NCBI GenBank assembly: GCA_012519705.1 | Contig: JAAYPR010000034.1 | Coordinates: 24,863-88,862 of the forward strand | Source: Campylobacteraceae bacterium | GTDB taxonomy: Bacteria > Campylobacterota > Campylobacteria > Campylobacterales > Campylobacteraceae | Direction of reading: 5' to 3' | DNA length: 64,000 nucleotides | Shown: in pieces, positions 37,319-46,449 of the stretch | How the letters are laid out: each line of letters opens with the position of its first letter | Position numbering within the stretch: the first letter of the stretch is position 1 | Made by a program: the position numbers and the translations under genes | The notes under the pieces: model-generated | Told to the model about the DNA's origin: nothing | Database searches by the model: none | Seen by the model: only the letters and a program-made list of their open reading frames with translations

Positions 37319-38404
37319 TTGATACTTTTTGATAAGCGTATTTTATCACATTTTGACTATATTCAGCCAATTCTTGTTTTGCCGATTATCATTTTATCAC
37401 ATATTTTAATCTTTGAAGCAAACGAGACACTCGCAACAAAGCAACTCATCTATTTTGGAGTTGGGCTTTTAGCGTTTTTAGTTTTTTTCATGCTTCCGCT
37501 TAGAAAGCTTGACTGGACGATTCCGATAATTTACTGGATAGGTATCGCTCTGCTTTTAGGGGTTGAGTTTTTTGGAGTTTCAAAAATGGGGGCAAAGAGA
37601 TGGATAGAGCTATTTGGAGTCTCCATTCAGCCAAGTGAGATTATAAAACCAGCGTTTATTTTAATGCTTGCATATATGATTAAAAAAAATCCACCACCCG
37701 AGGAAGGCTACAACCTAAAAGAGTTTTTAAAATTTAGCTTTATAATTTTGCTTCCTTTTATCTTGATTCTAAAAGAACCAGACCTTGGAACGGCTTTGAT
37801 ACTGCTTTTATGTGGGTTTGGGATACTTTTTATCATAGGAGTTGATAGGAAAATTTGGATAGTTTTAGCAACTTCTGTTGCTCTCATCTCACCCCTGATG
37901 TATCAGAACCTACACGACTATCAGAAAAAAAGGATAACCGATTTTATCTCAGATGAGCCAAGCTACCACGTAAAACAGTCCATTATCGCCATAGGAAATG
38001 GCGGTATGAATGGTAAACCAAAAAATGAAGCAACCCAAACTCACTTTAAGTTTTTGCCGATTGCAACGAGTGACTTTATATTTTCATACAACAGCGAGAG
38101 ATTTGGCTTCATAGGAAATGTCTTTTTAATGAGCTTATATCTTTTTTTAATCCTACATCTCTTAGCACTAAATTTTAAGCTCAAAGATGACTATTTTAGC
38201 CGGGTCGTCGCAACTGGAATCGGACTTTTAATTTTCATCTATGCCTCGATAAATATCGCTATGACGATAGGCTTAGCCCCTGTTGTTGGGATACCGTTAC
38301 CGTTTTTTAGCTATGGGGGGAGTAGTTTTATAACATTTATGTGTCTTTTTGGGATACTTCAGAACTTAATGACCTTTAAATTTAGAGATAGTTATAAAGT
38401 TTAG
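37319..38404 (+). CDS. rodA: Rod-shape determining glycosyltransferase RodA
   Basis: The 361-residue SEDS protein has about ten membrane spans. It contains the KEPDLGTALIL loop near residue 155 with the conserved Asp, a long extracytoplasmic loop with an IGNGGMNGK motif near 225, and the C-terminal GIPLPFFSYGGSSF signature near 325. RodA polymerises glycan strands and partners PBP2. The start is a TTG at 37319 with CGGAG 7-10 bases upstream; no ATG fits the conserved N-terminus. Confidence 0.95.
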   Translation: MILFDKRILSHFDYIQPILVLPIIILSHILIFEANETLATKQLIYFGVGLLAFLVFFMLPLRKLDWTIPIIYWIGIALLLGVEFFGVSKMGAKRWIELFGVSIQPSEIIKPAFILMLAYMIKKNPPPEEGYNLKEFLKFSFIILLPFILILKEPDLGTALILLLCGFGILFIIGVDRKIWIVLATSVALISPLMYQNLHDYQKKRITDFISDEPSYHVKQSIIAIGNGGMNGKPKNEATQTHFKFLPIATSDFIFSYNSERFGFIGNVFLMSLYLFLILHLLALNFKLKDDYFSRVVATGIGLLIFIYASINIAMTIGLAPVVGIPLPFFSYGGSSFITFMCLFGILQNLMTFKFRDSYKV

Positions 38405-38447
38405 ATATACTCATCTAGTTTTATAAATTTATCTTCTAAAGGTTAAA

Positions 38448-39326
38448 ATGTTTAAAAATATCAATATCGGTATAGTTTATATGCTTATTTCTGCACTTTG
38501 CTTTGCTACCATGGGAGTTTTTACTAAGCTTTTAAGTTCAAATTTAAGCTCTTTGGAGGTTGTGTTTTTTAGAAATCTTATAGGAATAATTCTAATCTAC
38601 ATAAGCGTTTTGAAATCCCCTTTAAAAAACATCGGCGGTAAGCCACTTCTACTATTTTTTAGAGGTTTTATAGGGTTTTTAGCCCTATTAGCATTTTTTT
38701 ACAACATCGCAAATATCCCGCTTGCAAACGCTATGATATTTTCTCAAACTTCGCCTATATTTACCGCATTTTTTGCATATATTTTCCTAAAAGAAAAAAT
38801 CGGTAAAATCGGCTGGAGTGCGATATTTATAGGGTTTTTTGGGCTAATTTTATTTATAAAACCAGAGATTGGCTTTAGTAAAACCGATATTTTAGGTATA
38901 TTTAGTGGGCTTGGTGGCGGGCTTGCTTATACTAGCATTAGGGAACTTAGAAAGTATTATGACACCCGTTCAATCGTGCTATCCTTCATGATAGTTGGGA
39001 CGGTTTTCCCAATTATTTTGATGGGGATTGCTCCGTTTTATCAAAACCCAAATTTAGACTTTATGCTCTCTCCTTTTATAATGCCAAGTGGGCTTGACTT
39101 TGTCTATATCGCAGGGATGGGGCTTTTTGCCACTATCGCTCAAGTTTATATGACTAAAAGTTACGGCGTTAGCAAGGCTGGGATAGTCGCACCCATAAGT
39201 TATGCAAATATCCCTTTTTCTATGCTTTTTGGCTGGTTTTTAGGCGATGCTTTTCCTGATGGAGTGGCTTTTATAGGGATTTTTCTCATAATCTTTGCTG
39301 GGGTTTTGATATCAAGAAGTAAATAG
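38448..39326 (+). CDS. EamA (drug/metabolite transporter) family protein
   Basis: The 292-residue protein has ten hydrophobic helices in two EamA repeats. Typical motifs include CFATMGVFTKLL, VVFFRNLIG in the first repeat and the PLANAMIFSQTSPIFTAFFA region. It resembles the YdcZ/RhaT-like group of amino-acid or nucleotide-sugar exporters. The substrate cannot be told. It follows rodA by 43 bp and is followed by an AT palindrome and tRNA-Leu. Confidence 0.8.
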   Translation: MFKNINIGIVYMLISALCFATMGVFTKLLSSNLSSLEVVFFRNLIGIILIYISVLKSPLKNIGGKPLLLFFRGFIGFLALLAFFYNIANIPLANAMIFSQTSPIFTAFFAYIFLKEKIGKIGWSAIFIGFFGLILFIKPEIGFSKTDILGIFSGLGGGLAYTSIRELRKYYDTRSIVLSFMIVGTVFPIILMGIAPFYQNPNLDFMLSPFIMPSGLDFVYIAGMGLFATIAQVYMTKSYGVSKAGIVAPISYANIPFSMLFGWFLGDAFPDGVAFIGIFLIIFAGVLISRSK

Positions 39327-39337
39327 TTAAATTTGAG

Positions 39338-39373
39338 TTTTTTCTTAAAATTTATATAAATTTTAAGAAAAAA
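39338..39373. terminator. Perfect AT-rich palindrome, possible terminator
   Basis: The 36-bp perfect palindrome has TTTTTTCTTAAAATTTAT as its left arm. It lies between the EamA gene and the tRNA-Leu promoter. It starts with a T-run and ends with an A-run, so it could end transcription from the minus or plus side only weakly; its exact symmetry suggests function as a terminator or cruciform site. Confidence 0.5.
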
Positions 39374-39377
39374 GCTG

Positions 39378-39383
39378 TATAAT
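39378..39383 (+). promoter_or_regulatory. -10 element for tRNA-Leu
   Basis: TATAAT preceded by CTG lies 32 bp before the mature tRNA 5' end. Confidence 0.55.
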
Positions 39384-39414
39384 TAACATTTTATTTTACT
39401 ACTCAAACTAAACT

Positions 39415-39501
39415 GCCCGGGTGGTGAAATTGGTAGACGCATCAGACTCAAAATCTGACGGAAGCAACTCCGTGCCGGTTCGATTCCGGCCCCGGGCACC
39501 A
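39415..39501 (+). tRNA. tRNA-Leu (anticodon CAA)
   Basis: The 87-nt class II tRNA has a 7-bp acceptor stem (GCCCGGG / CCCGGGC), a D-loop with GGTAGACGC and an anticodon stem TCAGA/TCTGA enclosing CTCAAAA. The anticodon is CAA, which reads UUG. It also has a variable arm, a T-arm with GGTTCGATTCC and an encoded CCA end. The variable arm and A73 discriminator are leucine features. Confidence 0.97.
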
Positions 39502-39560
39502 CTTTTAACTTAAAATATCGCCAAAATATTATCTACCATTTAAAATTTACTCTTTTAAGA

Positions 39561-39566
39561 TACAAT
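39561..39566 (+). promoter_or_regulatory. -10 element for the isochorismatase-like gene
   Basis: AGATACAATCT contains TACAAT 29 bp before the start codon, a standard spacing; AAGGAG follows at about 39585-39590. Confidence 0.45.
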
Positions 39567-39594
39567 CTCTGAATTTAACATTTGAAGGAGAGAA

Positions 39595-40113
39595 ATGAAA
39601 AACTTACTTGTAGTTATAGATGTGCAAAATGACTTTATAGACGGTGCTTTGGGCTTTGAGGGGGCTAGCGATATAGTTCCACATATCATAGAAAAAATCA
39701 AAGAGTATGAAGCAAGGGGTGATGATATAATCTTTACTCTCGATACTCATGGAAGCTGTTATATGAGCTCTATCGAGGGAAGTTTCTTACCGATTGAGCA
39801 CTGTATAAAGGGAACTCATGGGCATGAAATTTATAAAGAGTTAAAACCTTACACTGAAAAATATCCAGTGATTGAAAAACCTAGTTTTGGCTCGTTTGAG
39901 TTTGGCGAGATGATAAAAGATAAAAATTATAAAAATATCGAACTTTGCGGGCTTGTAAGTAATATCTGCGTTATCTCAAACGCTGTAATTGCAAAAGCTG
40001 CAAGCATGGAGAGTAACATCATCGTTGATAAGAAAGCAACTTCATCAAATGACTTAGAGATGCAAGAGATGGCTTTTAAGGTTATGAAAAATCTACATAT
40101 AAATGTTGTTTAA
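39595..40113 (+). CDS. Cysteine hydrolase of the isochorismatase family (nicotinamidase-like)
   Basis: The 172-residue single-domain hydrolase has the Asp-Lys-Cys triad of the family: Asp in VIDVQNDFIDG near residue 9, Lys in the EKPSFGSF segment near 102, and Cys in LVSNICVISNA near 129. The family includes nicotinamidases and isochorismatases. A conserved histidine-containing TLDTHG segment near 54 would suit the metal site of nicotinamidase (PncA), but I cannot decide the substrate. It stands alone between tRNA-Leu and the compact repeat element. Confidence 0.82.
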   Translation: MKNLLVVIDVQNDFIDGALGFEGASDIVPHIIEKIKEYEARGDDIIFTLDTHGSCYMSSIEGSFLPIEHCIKGTHGHEIYKELKPYTEKYPVIEKPSFGSFEFGEMIKDKNYKNIELCGLVSNICVISNAVIAKAASMESNIIVDKKATSSNDLEMQEMAFKVMKNLHINVV

Positions 40114-40124
40114 ATACCGCATAT

Positions 40125-40261
40125 CGTCATTGCGAGATTTTCGTAGAAAATCGTGACAATCTTTACCTGGATTAAAAAGAGATTAAAAACCAAATTTGTC
40201 AAAAAAGACTCTAAAATTTTAAGGTCTAGATTACCACGTCGCTACGCTCCTCGCAATGACG
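40125..40261. repeat. Composite hairpin repeat element, compact copy (B)
   Basis: The 137-bp element has inverted ends: CGTCATTGCGAG-hairpin-CGTGACAATCT at 40125-40162, and the reverse of CGTCATTGCGAG-hairpin-CGTGGTAATCT at about 40226-40261. The middle part (TTAAAAAGAGATTAAAAACC, and ACTCTAAAATTTTAAGGTCTAGATTACC split by a few bases) is shared with copy A at 19 kb. It has no coding capacity, so it resembles a miniature non-autonomous mobile element. It sits between the convergent isochorismatase and mogA genes, where its stems could also act in termination. Confidence 0.8.
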
Positions 40262-40285
40262 ACTGTAGTGAATTTCAACAGTTTT

Positions 40286-40831
40286 TTACTTATTTCTTAT
40301 AGCATGTTTTGGGCGGAAAACTTTCATTTTACTCTCATCAGTTTCTATATATGAACCGCCTATCAAGTCTATACAGTATGGGGTAGCTGGAAAAATAGGC
40401 TCTAAACACTCTCTTATCGCCTTTGGATTTCCTGGTAAATTTACAATAAAGCTTTTTCCCCTAACTCCAGCAGTTTGGCGAGATAAAATAGCAGTTGGGA
40501 CATATTTAAGACTTTCTAATCTCATAAGCTCACCAAAACCTGGCATCATCTTATCACAAACTATCTCAGTTGCCTCAGGTGTCACATCTCTTAGGGCTGG
40601 ACCAGTTCCTCCAGTTGTCACAACTAAATCACACTCGCATTCATCACAAAATTTGATTAAATTCTCTTTTATGAGATCAAAATCATCTGGAATTATCTCA
40701 TAAAAATACTCTATTTCATTAACTATCCACTCATTTAAAATCTCTTTTATAGCAGCACCTGACTTATCCTCATACTCGCCACTACTTGCTCTATCACTCA
40801 TAGTTAAAATACCTATTTTTATCTTATCCAT
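40286..40831 (-). CDS. mogA: Molybdopterin adenylyltransferase
   Basis: The 181-residue protein has the MoaB/Mog fold signature: GILTMSDRASSGEYEDKSG at the N-terminus, VVTTGGTGPALRDVTPEAT near residue 95 and NLPGNPKAIRECL near 148. MogA adenylylates molybdopterin before molybdenum insertion. The frame is open six codons upstream, but the ATG at 40831 lies directly after an AAGGAG and is the better start. It overlaps the FtsH-like gene by 8 bp, an unrelated-looking neighbour. Confidence 0.9.
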   Translation of the reverse strand: MDKIKIGILTMSDRASSGEYEDKSGAAIKEILNEWIVNEIEYFYEIIPDDFDLIKENLIKFCDECECDLVVTTGGTGPALRDVTPEATEIVCDKMMPGFGELMRLESLKYVPTAILSRQTAGVRGKSFIVNLPGNPKAIRECLEPIFPATPYCIDLIGGSYIETDESKMKVFRPKHAIRNK

Positions 40832-42527
40832 TACTCTCTTCTCCTTCAAAATTAATTTGTAAAATTTCTCTTATTTTTTCATAGCCAATAGTCTCAAAAG
40901 CAAAAATTTGCTTTGAAATTTCAACTAGCGGGGTTTGCATAGTTTTTAAAAACTCATTTACTTCACTTCTGTTTTCACTAAGTATCTTTAAAACACTACT
41001 ATTATCAGGTATCAAACTCTCGCTCATAGCGTATTTAAACACCATATCACTAGCTAAACTAAGTGCTTTTTGCATATCTTGCTGGGAGTTGCTAAAGACA
41101 TCGTTTTTATAAACCCTAAGAGCTTCGATTCCGCTTAGATAAACTTTGAGTTTGTTTTCTAAAAGAGTTTTTGAAACTATCTCTCTATCTTCATCTATAA
41201 ACTCATTTTCAAGCAGATTTACCTTATCAAAATGAAGATTATACCAGTAAGCTGTTAGAGCTTTTGCCCCTTGATAAAGGGCTTGAATTTCCTTCTCGCC
41301 TTCACTAAGAACTGGATCTTTTCTTTTACCAAAAAGAATTTTCCCTTTTACCGCTTCAAAATGACTAAGCTCAAGTAGTGGTGTTCCGCTTTTTAGTGCA
41401 AAAAGAGTTGCTTCATTTACAAAAGTTGCAAGTCCTGCCCCACTAAAACCAACACTCATTCTTGATAATTTACTTAAATCAAGGTCGTAGTTTTTATCTT
41501 TTAGGTGAAGTTTTAAAATTTCAATCCTATCTTTATAGTTTGGAAGTGAGACAAAAACTCTTCTATCAAACCGTCCAGGACGAAGCAGAGCTTCATCTAT
41601 CATATCAATTTTATTAGTCGCGGCTATTACTATAACACCGCTATTTTCTTCAAAGCCGTCCATCTCGGTTAAAAGTTGGTTTAGAGTAACTTCTCTCTCA
41701 TCGTTTCTTCCCTCGCCTCTGCTTTTTCCAACAGCATCTATTTCATCTATAAATATAATAGATGGAGCATTTGACTTAGCATTTGCAAAAAGCTCTCTTA
41801 CTTTTTTTGCACCAAGTCCTACATACATCTGGCTAAAATTTGCACCACTTTCATAGTAAAATGGCACTCCAGCCTCTCCTGCTACTGCTTTTGCGATTAA
41901 AGTCTTTCCAACCCCTGGAGGTCCTGCCATTAGAACTCCTTTTGGAAGTTTGATACCAAAATTTCTATATTTTTCAGGGTTTTGCAAGAAGTCAACTATC
42001 TCAAAAAGCTCACTTTTTATCTCATCAATGCCTGCAACATCGCTAAATTTAGTATTTGAAATAACGGGCTTAAAAGAGTGCTCAAACCCAGCACCCACAA
42101 TGTTTTGCTCTTTTACTGGCTCTAGTCTACTAACTGCTCTTCTTCTAAAGTAAAAATCCATCATTACAACAAGGAAAAATGCCATTATTATGATGAGTAA
42201 AAACTCCGCCCAAAGTGGCGTTGGGTCTGTTGTCTCTATCTTTGTAACGCTAAAAAGCTCTTCTAAATCAATAGCATCTTTTAAAACTATATATCTTTTT
42301 CCTTGATAGGTTAAATAGACCTTGTCGCCCTCAATGCTTGCTTTTTGAATGTTTTGAGTATCAATTAAGTGCTCATACTCAGCCCCGCTTATATAAACAG
42401 AGCTATCTCTAAAATAAACTATACTTAAAAGAATGATTAAAATAACTAAAAAAACAAGAGTTATATTTAGTTTGTTTAGTTTAAATTTTTGCAAAATTTC
42501 CTGCTTTAGTGACTTCATATTTTCCAA
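40824..42527 (-). CDS. FtsH-like AAA+ membrane protein lacking the zinc protease motif
   Basis: The 567-residue protein has FtsH architecture: an N-terminal span (about 21-38), a periplasmic domain (about 40-105), a second span (about 107-126), and an AAA+ module. The AAA+ module has Walker A GPPGVGKT at 202-209, Walker B IIFIDEID at 257-264 and second-region-of-homology GRFDRR at 318-323. Where FtsH has the zinc-binding HEAGH, this protein has YQGAK at 418-422, so all metal ligands and the catalytic Glu are lost. The AAA site looks intact, which suggests a chaperone or regulator of true FtsH rather than decay. A start at 42518 is also possible. It overlaps mtaB by 47 bp. Confidence 0.85.
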   Translation of the reverse strand: MENMKSLKQEILQKFKLNKLNITLVFLVILIILLSIVYFRDSSVYISGAEYEHLIDTQNIQKASIEGDKVYLTYQGKRYIVLKDAIDLEELFSVTKIETTDPTPLWAEFLLIIIMAFFLVVMMDFYFRRRAVSRLEPVKEQNIVGAGFEHSFKPVISNTKFSDVAGIDEIKSELFEIVDFLQNPEKYRNFGIKLPKGVLMAGPPGVGKTLIAKAVAGEAGVPFYYESGANFSQMYVGLGAKKVRELFANAKSNAPSIIFIDEIDAVGKSRGEGRNDEREVTLNQLLTEMDGFEENSGVIVIAATNKIDMIDEALLRPGRFDRRVFVSLPNYKDRIEILKLHLKDKNYDLDLSKLSRMSVGFSGAGLATFVNEATLFALKSGTPLLELSHFEAVKGKILFGKRKDPVLSEGEKEIQALYQGAKALTAYWYNLHFDKVNLLENEFIDEDREIVSKTLLENKLKVYLSGIEALRVYKNDVFSNSQQDMQKALSLASDMVFKYAMSESLIPDNSSVLKILSENRSEVNEFLKTMQTPLVEISKQIFAFETIGYEKIREILQINFEGEESNG

Positions 42528-43728
42528 CCTCTATCCATCTATTTACTAAGCTCTCATCACTTTTTATAAAAACTCCATTATAAAACTGATCAAAACCTGT
42601 ATAATGCCCATCAATTTCTTGCTCAACTAGGACTTTCAAACTCTCATTATACCGCTTTTTTCTAAAATTAAAATTGTTTATATCAACAATGTTTTTAATA
42701 AACTTAAGCCTTTCTTTTGCCACCTTACCATTTACGTCCATTTTCATAGCTGCTGAGTGAGTTCCATCTCTTGGCGAGTAGATAAAAGCATGGATGTGAG
42801 TTAGTGGAAATTTCTTAAAGTTTTGCATAGCTTCAGTCCAAATTTCACTACTCTCCCCCGGGTGTCCAACGATAAAGTCAGTCCCTAAAGCAAAGCCTTT
42901 ATTCGCTAGATAATTAAAAAGCTCTAAATCTCTAAAAGCGTTATTTCTCCTACGCATAATAGTTAGCATTTTTTGAGAAGTGTGCTGAAGTGCGATGTGA
43001 AGGTGTCTCTCAAGCCACTCTTCATCCAAAAGCTCTCTAAACTCACTATCTATTTGAGATGGCTCTAAGCTTCCAAGACGAACTCTTTTAATGCCTTTGA
43101 TTTGACTTAGTTTTTTAAGAAGTTTGGCTAAGCTTGTGTCTTTGTCTCTGCCATAACTTCCGATATTTGTCCCAGTTAAAACTATCTCACTAAAGCCATT
43201 TTCTGCTAAATGTGTAGCTTCTTCTAGTAAAGCGTTTTCATCTTTGCTTCTTGCTTTTCCTCTAACACTTGGGATGATACAGTAGCTACAGTTAAAGTTA
43301 CACCCTTCTTGAATCTTCAAAAACGCTTTTGTATGAGAGCTAAAGCTTACTACGCTTCCTTTTTCTATGCTATCTAAATTTCCAAGTTCGATAAATTTAT
43401 CATCTCTTTTTAAAAACTCATCTATTTTTAGCTTTTCACCCATTCCAAAGACACCAAAAGCTTTGTTCTCTTTAAAAAGCTCTTCTCCCTTGCTTATCGC
43501 CCCACACCCTGTTAAAAACACCTTTTTACCGCTTCTATTTGCTCTGTTTAGATAGTTTCTCACATCGCTATCAGCTCCGTTTGTAACGGTGCATGAGTTT
43601 ACTACGATAATATCAGCACTACTTTCATCTTCGCAAATTTCATAACTCTCAATAGAGTTTTTCATTATCTCTGTATCGTAGATATTTGTCCTACAACCAA
43701 AGGTTTTAAAATATACTTTTTTACTCAT
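42481..43728 (-). CDS. mtaB: tRNA t6A37 methylthiotransferase MtaB
   Basis: The 415-residue radical SAM protein has an N-terminal UPF0004 domain with cysteines in KTFGCRTNIYDTE, NSCTVTNGAD and TGCGAIS. The radical SAM core carries the [4Fe-4S] triad CNFNCSYC near residue 143, and a short C-terminal TRAM-like part follows. The CRTN form of the first motif and the overall length point to MtaB, which converts t6A37 to ms2t6A37, rather than MiaB or RimO. It overlaps the MscS gene by 8 bp. Confidence 0.9.
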   Translation of the reverse strand: MSKKVYFKTFGCRTNIYDTEIMKNSIESYEICEDESSADIIVVNSCTVTNGADSDVRNYLNRANRSGKKVFLTGCGAISKGEELFKENKAFGVFGMGEKLKIDEFLKRDDKFIELGNLDSIEKGSVVSFSSHTKAFLKIQEGCNFNCSYCIIPSVRGKARSKDENALLEEATHLAENGFSEIVLTGTNIGSYGRDKDTSLAKLLKKLSQIKGIKRVRLGSLEPSQIDSEFRELLDEEWLERHLHIALQHTSQKMLTIMRRRNNAFRDLELFNYLANKGFALGTDFIVGHPGESSEIWTEAMQNFKKFPLTHIHAFIYSPRDGTHSAAMKMDVNGKVAKERLKFIKNIVDINNFNFRKKRYNESLKVLVEQEIDGHYTGFDQFYNGVFIKSDESLVNRWIEVGKYEVTKAGNFAKI

Positions 43729-45409
43729 TACTACTATTTTCTTCTTTTTTCTCAGGAAGCTTTTCTTCTTTATATAAAGAGTGAGCGTCTTCTTTCATCT
43801 GTAAAGTATGAGTTGGATAAGCTATATGGATATCATCTTCTTTTTGAAGTGCTTCTAAAATTTCCCCTGAAATCGTACTTCTTAAAGCTAAGGTTGCGTA
43901 TGAGTTTGTCATGTACCAAACACTTATTAGCATACCATATGGCTCAAAGAAGTGGAAAATTCTTGGCTCAACGCTTGGGTTTTTGATACTATACTGACTT
44001 CTTAGTTTATTCATCTGCTGTTTTGCGATGTCGGTGTAGCCTTTTGAGTACTGCCTAACTATATTTCTTATGATATAGATAGCTTTTTTATGATTACTAT
44101 CAAAAGTAAGGAGTATATCTATCCCGTCCCACACAGTTTTCATCCCGCTATGGCTGTAGTTTGAGATAAGTTCTGTAAAGATATAGTTGTTTGGCACGAA
44201 GATTATCCGCCCAGCTCTTCTTATCTCTCTTGTAGTCATAGAGATATCTTCATAGATAGTCATTCTAAGAAGCGAGATATCTATGATATCGCCCACATAA
44301 ACTTCCCCGTTGCCTTTTCTAGCCTTTATCCTATCTCCAACTCTATAAGTTCCACCTATCATTATAACTATCCAGCCAAGCATGCTCATAAACATATCTT
44401 TCATAGCAATAGCAAGACCAGCTGATGCAAACCCTAGGAAAGTAACCACATAAGAGATATTATCTATATATGAAAAAAGTAGAACCAAAACTATAAGGAT
44501 AAATGTTACAAAGTTTATAGCTTTGTTTGCCATATAGTATCGCTCGTTGTCTTTAACTGACTTTTTAGCTATAAATTTAAACAAAAGTGAGAGCAAAAAT
44601 ATCACAGTTACCATCAAGGTTATATCAACAGCTCTCATTGTTTGAGCTTTGATATCAGCCCTAACTAAAGCAACTCTTTCATCGACTCTTTTTGAGTAAA
44701 CATCATAAGTTGTTTTTCCTAAACTCTCAGCTGATTGAAACTCGCTAATAGCAGCATCAAGCTTTTTTGTATCGTTTATAATTTTTTGATTTGCTGGGAT
44801 ATAGCTACTAAGCGAGTGAAGAACTCTACTTTTTTCTTCAAGTTTATCAACTAAAGAAATTAGTGAGTTTAAAGTCTCTAAATGATACTCTTTTTCAAGG
44901 CGAAGTTGCTTTATGTATGAAATTCCAGAAAGTATCGTAAAAGGAGTAGTAACTTTTTGGTACTCAGGGATTTCCTTTATAGCAAACATCTTAGAAAAAG
45001 GGGTGTTTTCATACTCGCTTAGAAGTAGAATTTGCTCATTATAAACTCTAATATCATCTAAAATCGTATCTTTTCTATCATCTTTGCCTAAATTTTCTAG
45101 CTTTGCCTCTAACTCATCTCTCTCTTTTATCAAGTCTTTATAACTGATATAGTTTTGATACTGGATAAGCCAGATATTTCCATCGATTGAGTTATCTATC
45201 GCTTCCACATCCTTAAAAAGCTTTTGAACCATCAAAGTAGTTGCGTTTAACTCTGCTGGCTTGATAGTAGTGGTTAAATTTGCATCGCCTTTTTCTACAA
45301 AAACAACACTTTGAGTTAGGTTTAAATCCAGCTTTGAATCAAGTGCTATACTTGCATTAATCCCAAAAAGAAAACTTTGAAATGCTAGAAAAAATAGGAT
45401 AAATCTCAT
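43721..45409 (-). CDS. MscS family mechanosensitive channel
   Basis: The 562-residue protein has a signal-like N-terminus (about 1-19), a periplasmic, helix-rich region (about 45-255), then four or five spans (about 262-400). The pore helix and beta domain follow, with [23 protein letters not shown] near residue 330, [16 protein letters not shown] and [16 protein letters not shown]. It should open under membrane tension to release osmolytes. The large periplasmic part distinguishes it from small MscS. It lies between aroB (4-bp overlap) and mtaB, as in C. jejuni. Confidence 0.92.
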   Translation of the reverse strand: MRFILFFLAFQSFLFGINASIALDSKLDLNLTQSVVFVEKGDANLTTTIKPAELNATTLMVQKLFKDVEAIDNSIDGNIWLIQYQNYISYKDLIKERDELEAKLENLGKDDRKDTILDDIRVYNEQILLLSEYENTPFSKMFAIKEIPEYQKVTTPFTILSGISYIKQLRLEKEYHLETLNSLISLVDKLEEKSRVLHSLSSYIPANQKIINDTKKLDAAISEFQSAESLGKTTYDVYSKRVDERVALVRADIKAQTMRAVDITLMVTVIFLLSLLFKFIAKKSVKDNERYYMANKAINFVTFILIVLVLLFSYIDNISYVVTFLGFASAGLAIAMKDMFMSMLGWIVIMIGGTYRVGDRIKARKGNGEVYVGDIIDISLLRMTIYEDISMTTREIRRAGRIIFVPNNYIFTELISNYSHSGMKTVWDGIDILLTFDSNHKKAIYIIRNIVRQYSKGYTDIAKQQMNKLRSQYSIKNPSVEPRIFHFFEPYGMLISVWYMTNSYATLALRSTISGEILEALQKEDDIHIAYPTHTLQMKEDAHSLYKEEKLPEKKEENSSNE

Positions 45410-46440
45410 AAAAACTCTTCTAAAGCACTTACTACAACGCTTTTATCTATATCATCTTTTACGATGAAATTTCCTATTCCATCTGGTAGGATAAATTTAA
45501 GCTTGTTGTTTGATGTTTTTTTATCAAGGAAAAATAGCTTATAAAAGCTCTCTAAATTTTCTATCTTATATCTTGTTGGTAGGTTAAATTTAACTAAAGT
45601 TTCTTCTATTAAATTTAACTCATCCTTGCTTAAAAGTCCTAGTTTTAAAGCCAAATGGTTTGCCATATTCATACCTATTGCCACTGCTTCGCCGTGCAAG
45701 TAAGTAGAGTATTTAGTCTCATTTTCTATCACGTGTCCAAAAGTGTGTCCGTAGTTTAGAACAGCTCTAATGCCTGCTTCTTTCTCATCTTGGCTTACAA
45801 CCCAAGCTTTTAGTTCATTACATCTTTTTATCAGATGTCCAAGCTCTTTTTTGTCACTTAAATTTGCGGTTTTAAAAAACTCAAAAAACTCTTTATCAAA
45901 CATAACAGCCATTTTTATAGCTTCTGCCACACCTGCTGCAAACTCTCTTGCCTCTAAAGTGTCTAGATACTTGCTCTCACAATAAACTGCCTTTGGCTGA
46001 TAAAATGCACCTACTAAGTTCTTACCAAATTTAGTATTTATCCCTGTTTTTCCGCCCACACTTGCATCTACTTGAGCTAAAAGCGTGGTTGGGATATTTA
46101 TAAAGTTTATCCCTCTTTGATAGATACTTGCAGCAAAGCCCGTTATGTCGCTTACAACTCCACCACCAAAAGAAATAAGGGTACTTTTTCTATCAAGTTT
46201 TGCAACGAAAAGTTGCTCTAGGATGTAGTTTAGCGTGTCAAAGTTTTTATACATCTCCCCATCGGGTATGGAAATCAAAGTTATCTCACTGGCCTCAATT
46301 CTAGGAAGCAAATCTTTTAGCCAAAGTCCGCCAACTTTTTGGTTTGTAACGATGGCAACTTTTGAGTTAAATTTAAGAGTATTTAGTTCATCTATATAAA
46401 TGCTATAGCTTTTTTCGTCTAAGTTTATATCTATTTTCAT
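45406..46440 (-). CDS. aroB: 3-dehydroquinate synthase
   Basis: The 344-residue enzyme makes 3-dehydroquinate, the second step of the shikimate pathway, using NAD and a divalent metal. Typical stretches include the [12 protein letters not shown] region, [21 protein letters not shown] near 91, [11 protein letters not shown] near 128 and the metal-binding [12 protein letters not shown] near 228. It lies 9 bp after the RCK-type gene. Confidence 0.95.
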   Translation of the reverse strand: MKIDINLDEKSYSIYIDELNTLKFNSKVAIVTNQKVGGLWLKDLLPRIEASEITLISIPDGEMYKNFDTLNYILEQLFVAKLDRKSTLISFGGGVVSDITGFAASIYQRGINFINIPTTLLAQVDASVGGKTGINTKFGKNLVGAFYQPKAVYCESKYLDTLEAREFAAGVAEAIKMAVMFDKEFFEFFKTANLSDKKELGHLIKRCNELKAWVVSQDEKEAGIRAVLNYGHTFGHVIENETKYSTYLHGEAVAIGMNMANHLALKLGLLSKDELNLIEETLVKFNLPTRYKIENLESFYKLFFLDKKTSNNKLKFILPDGIGNFIVKDDIDKSVVVSALEEFL

Positions 46441-46449
46441 CTTTAGCCT

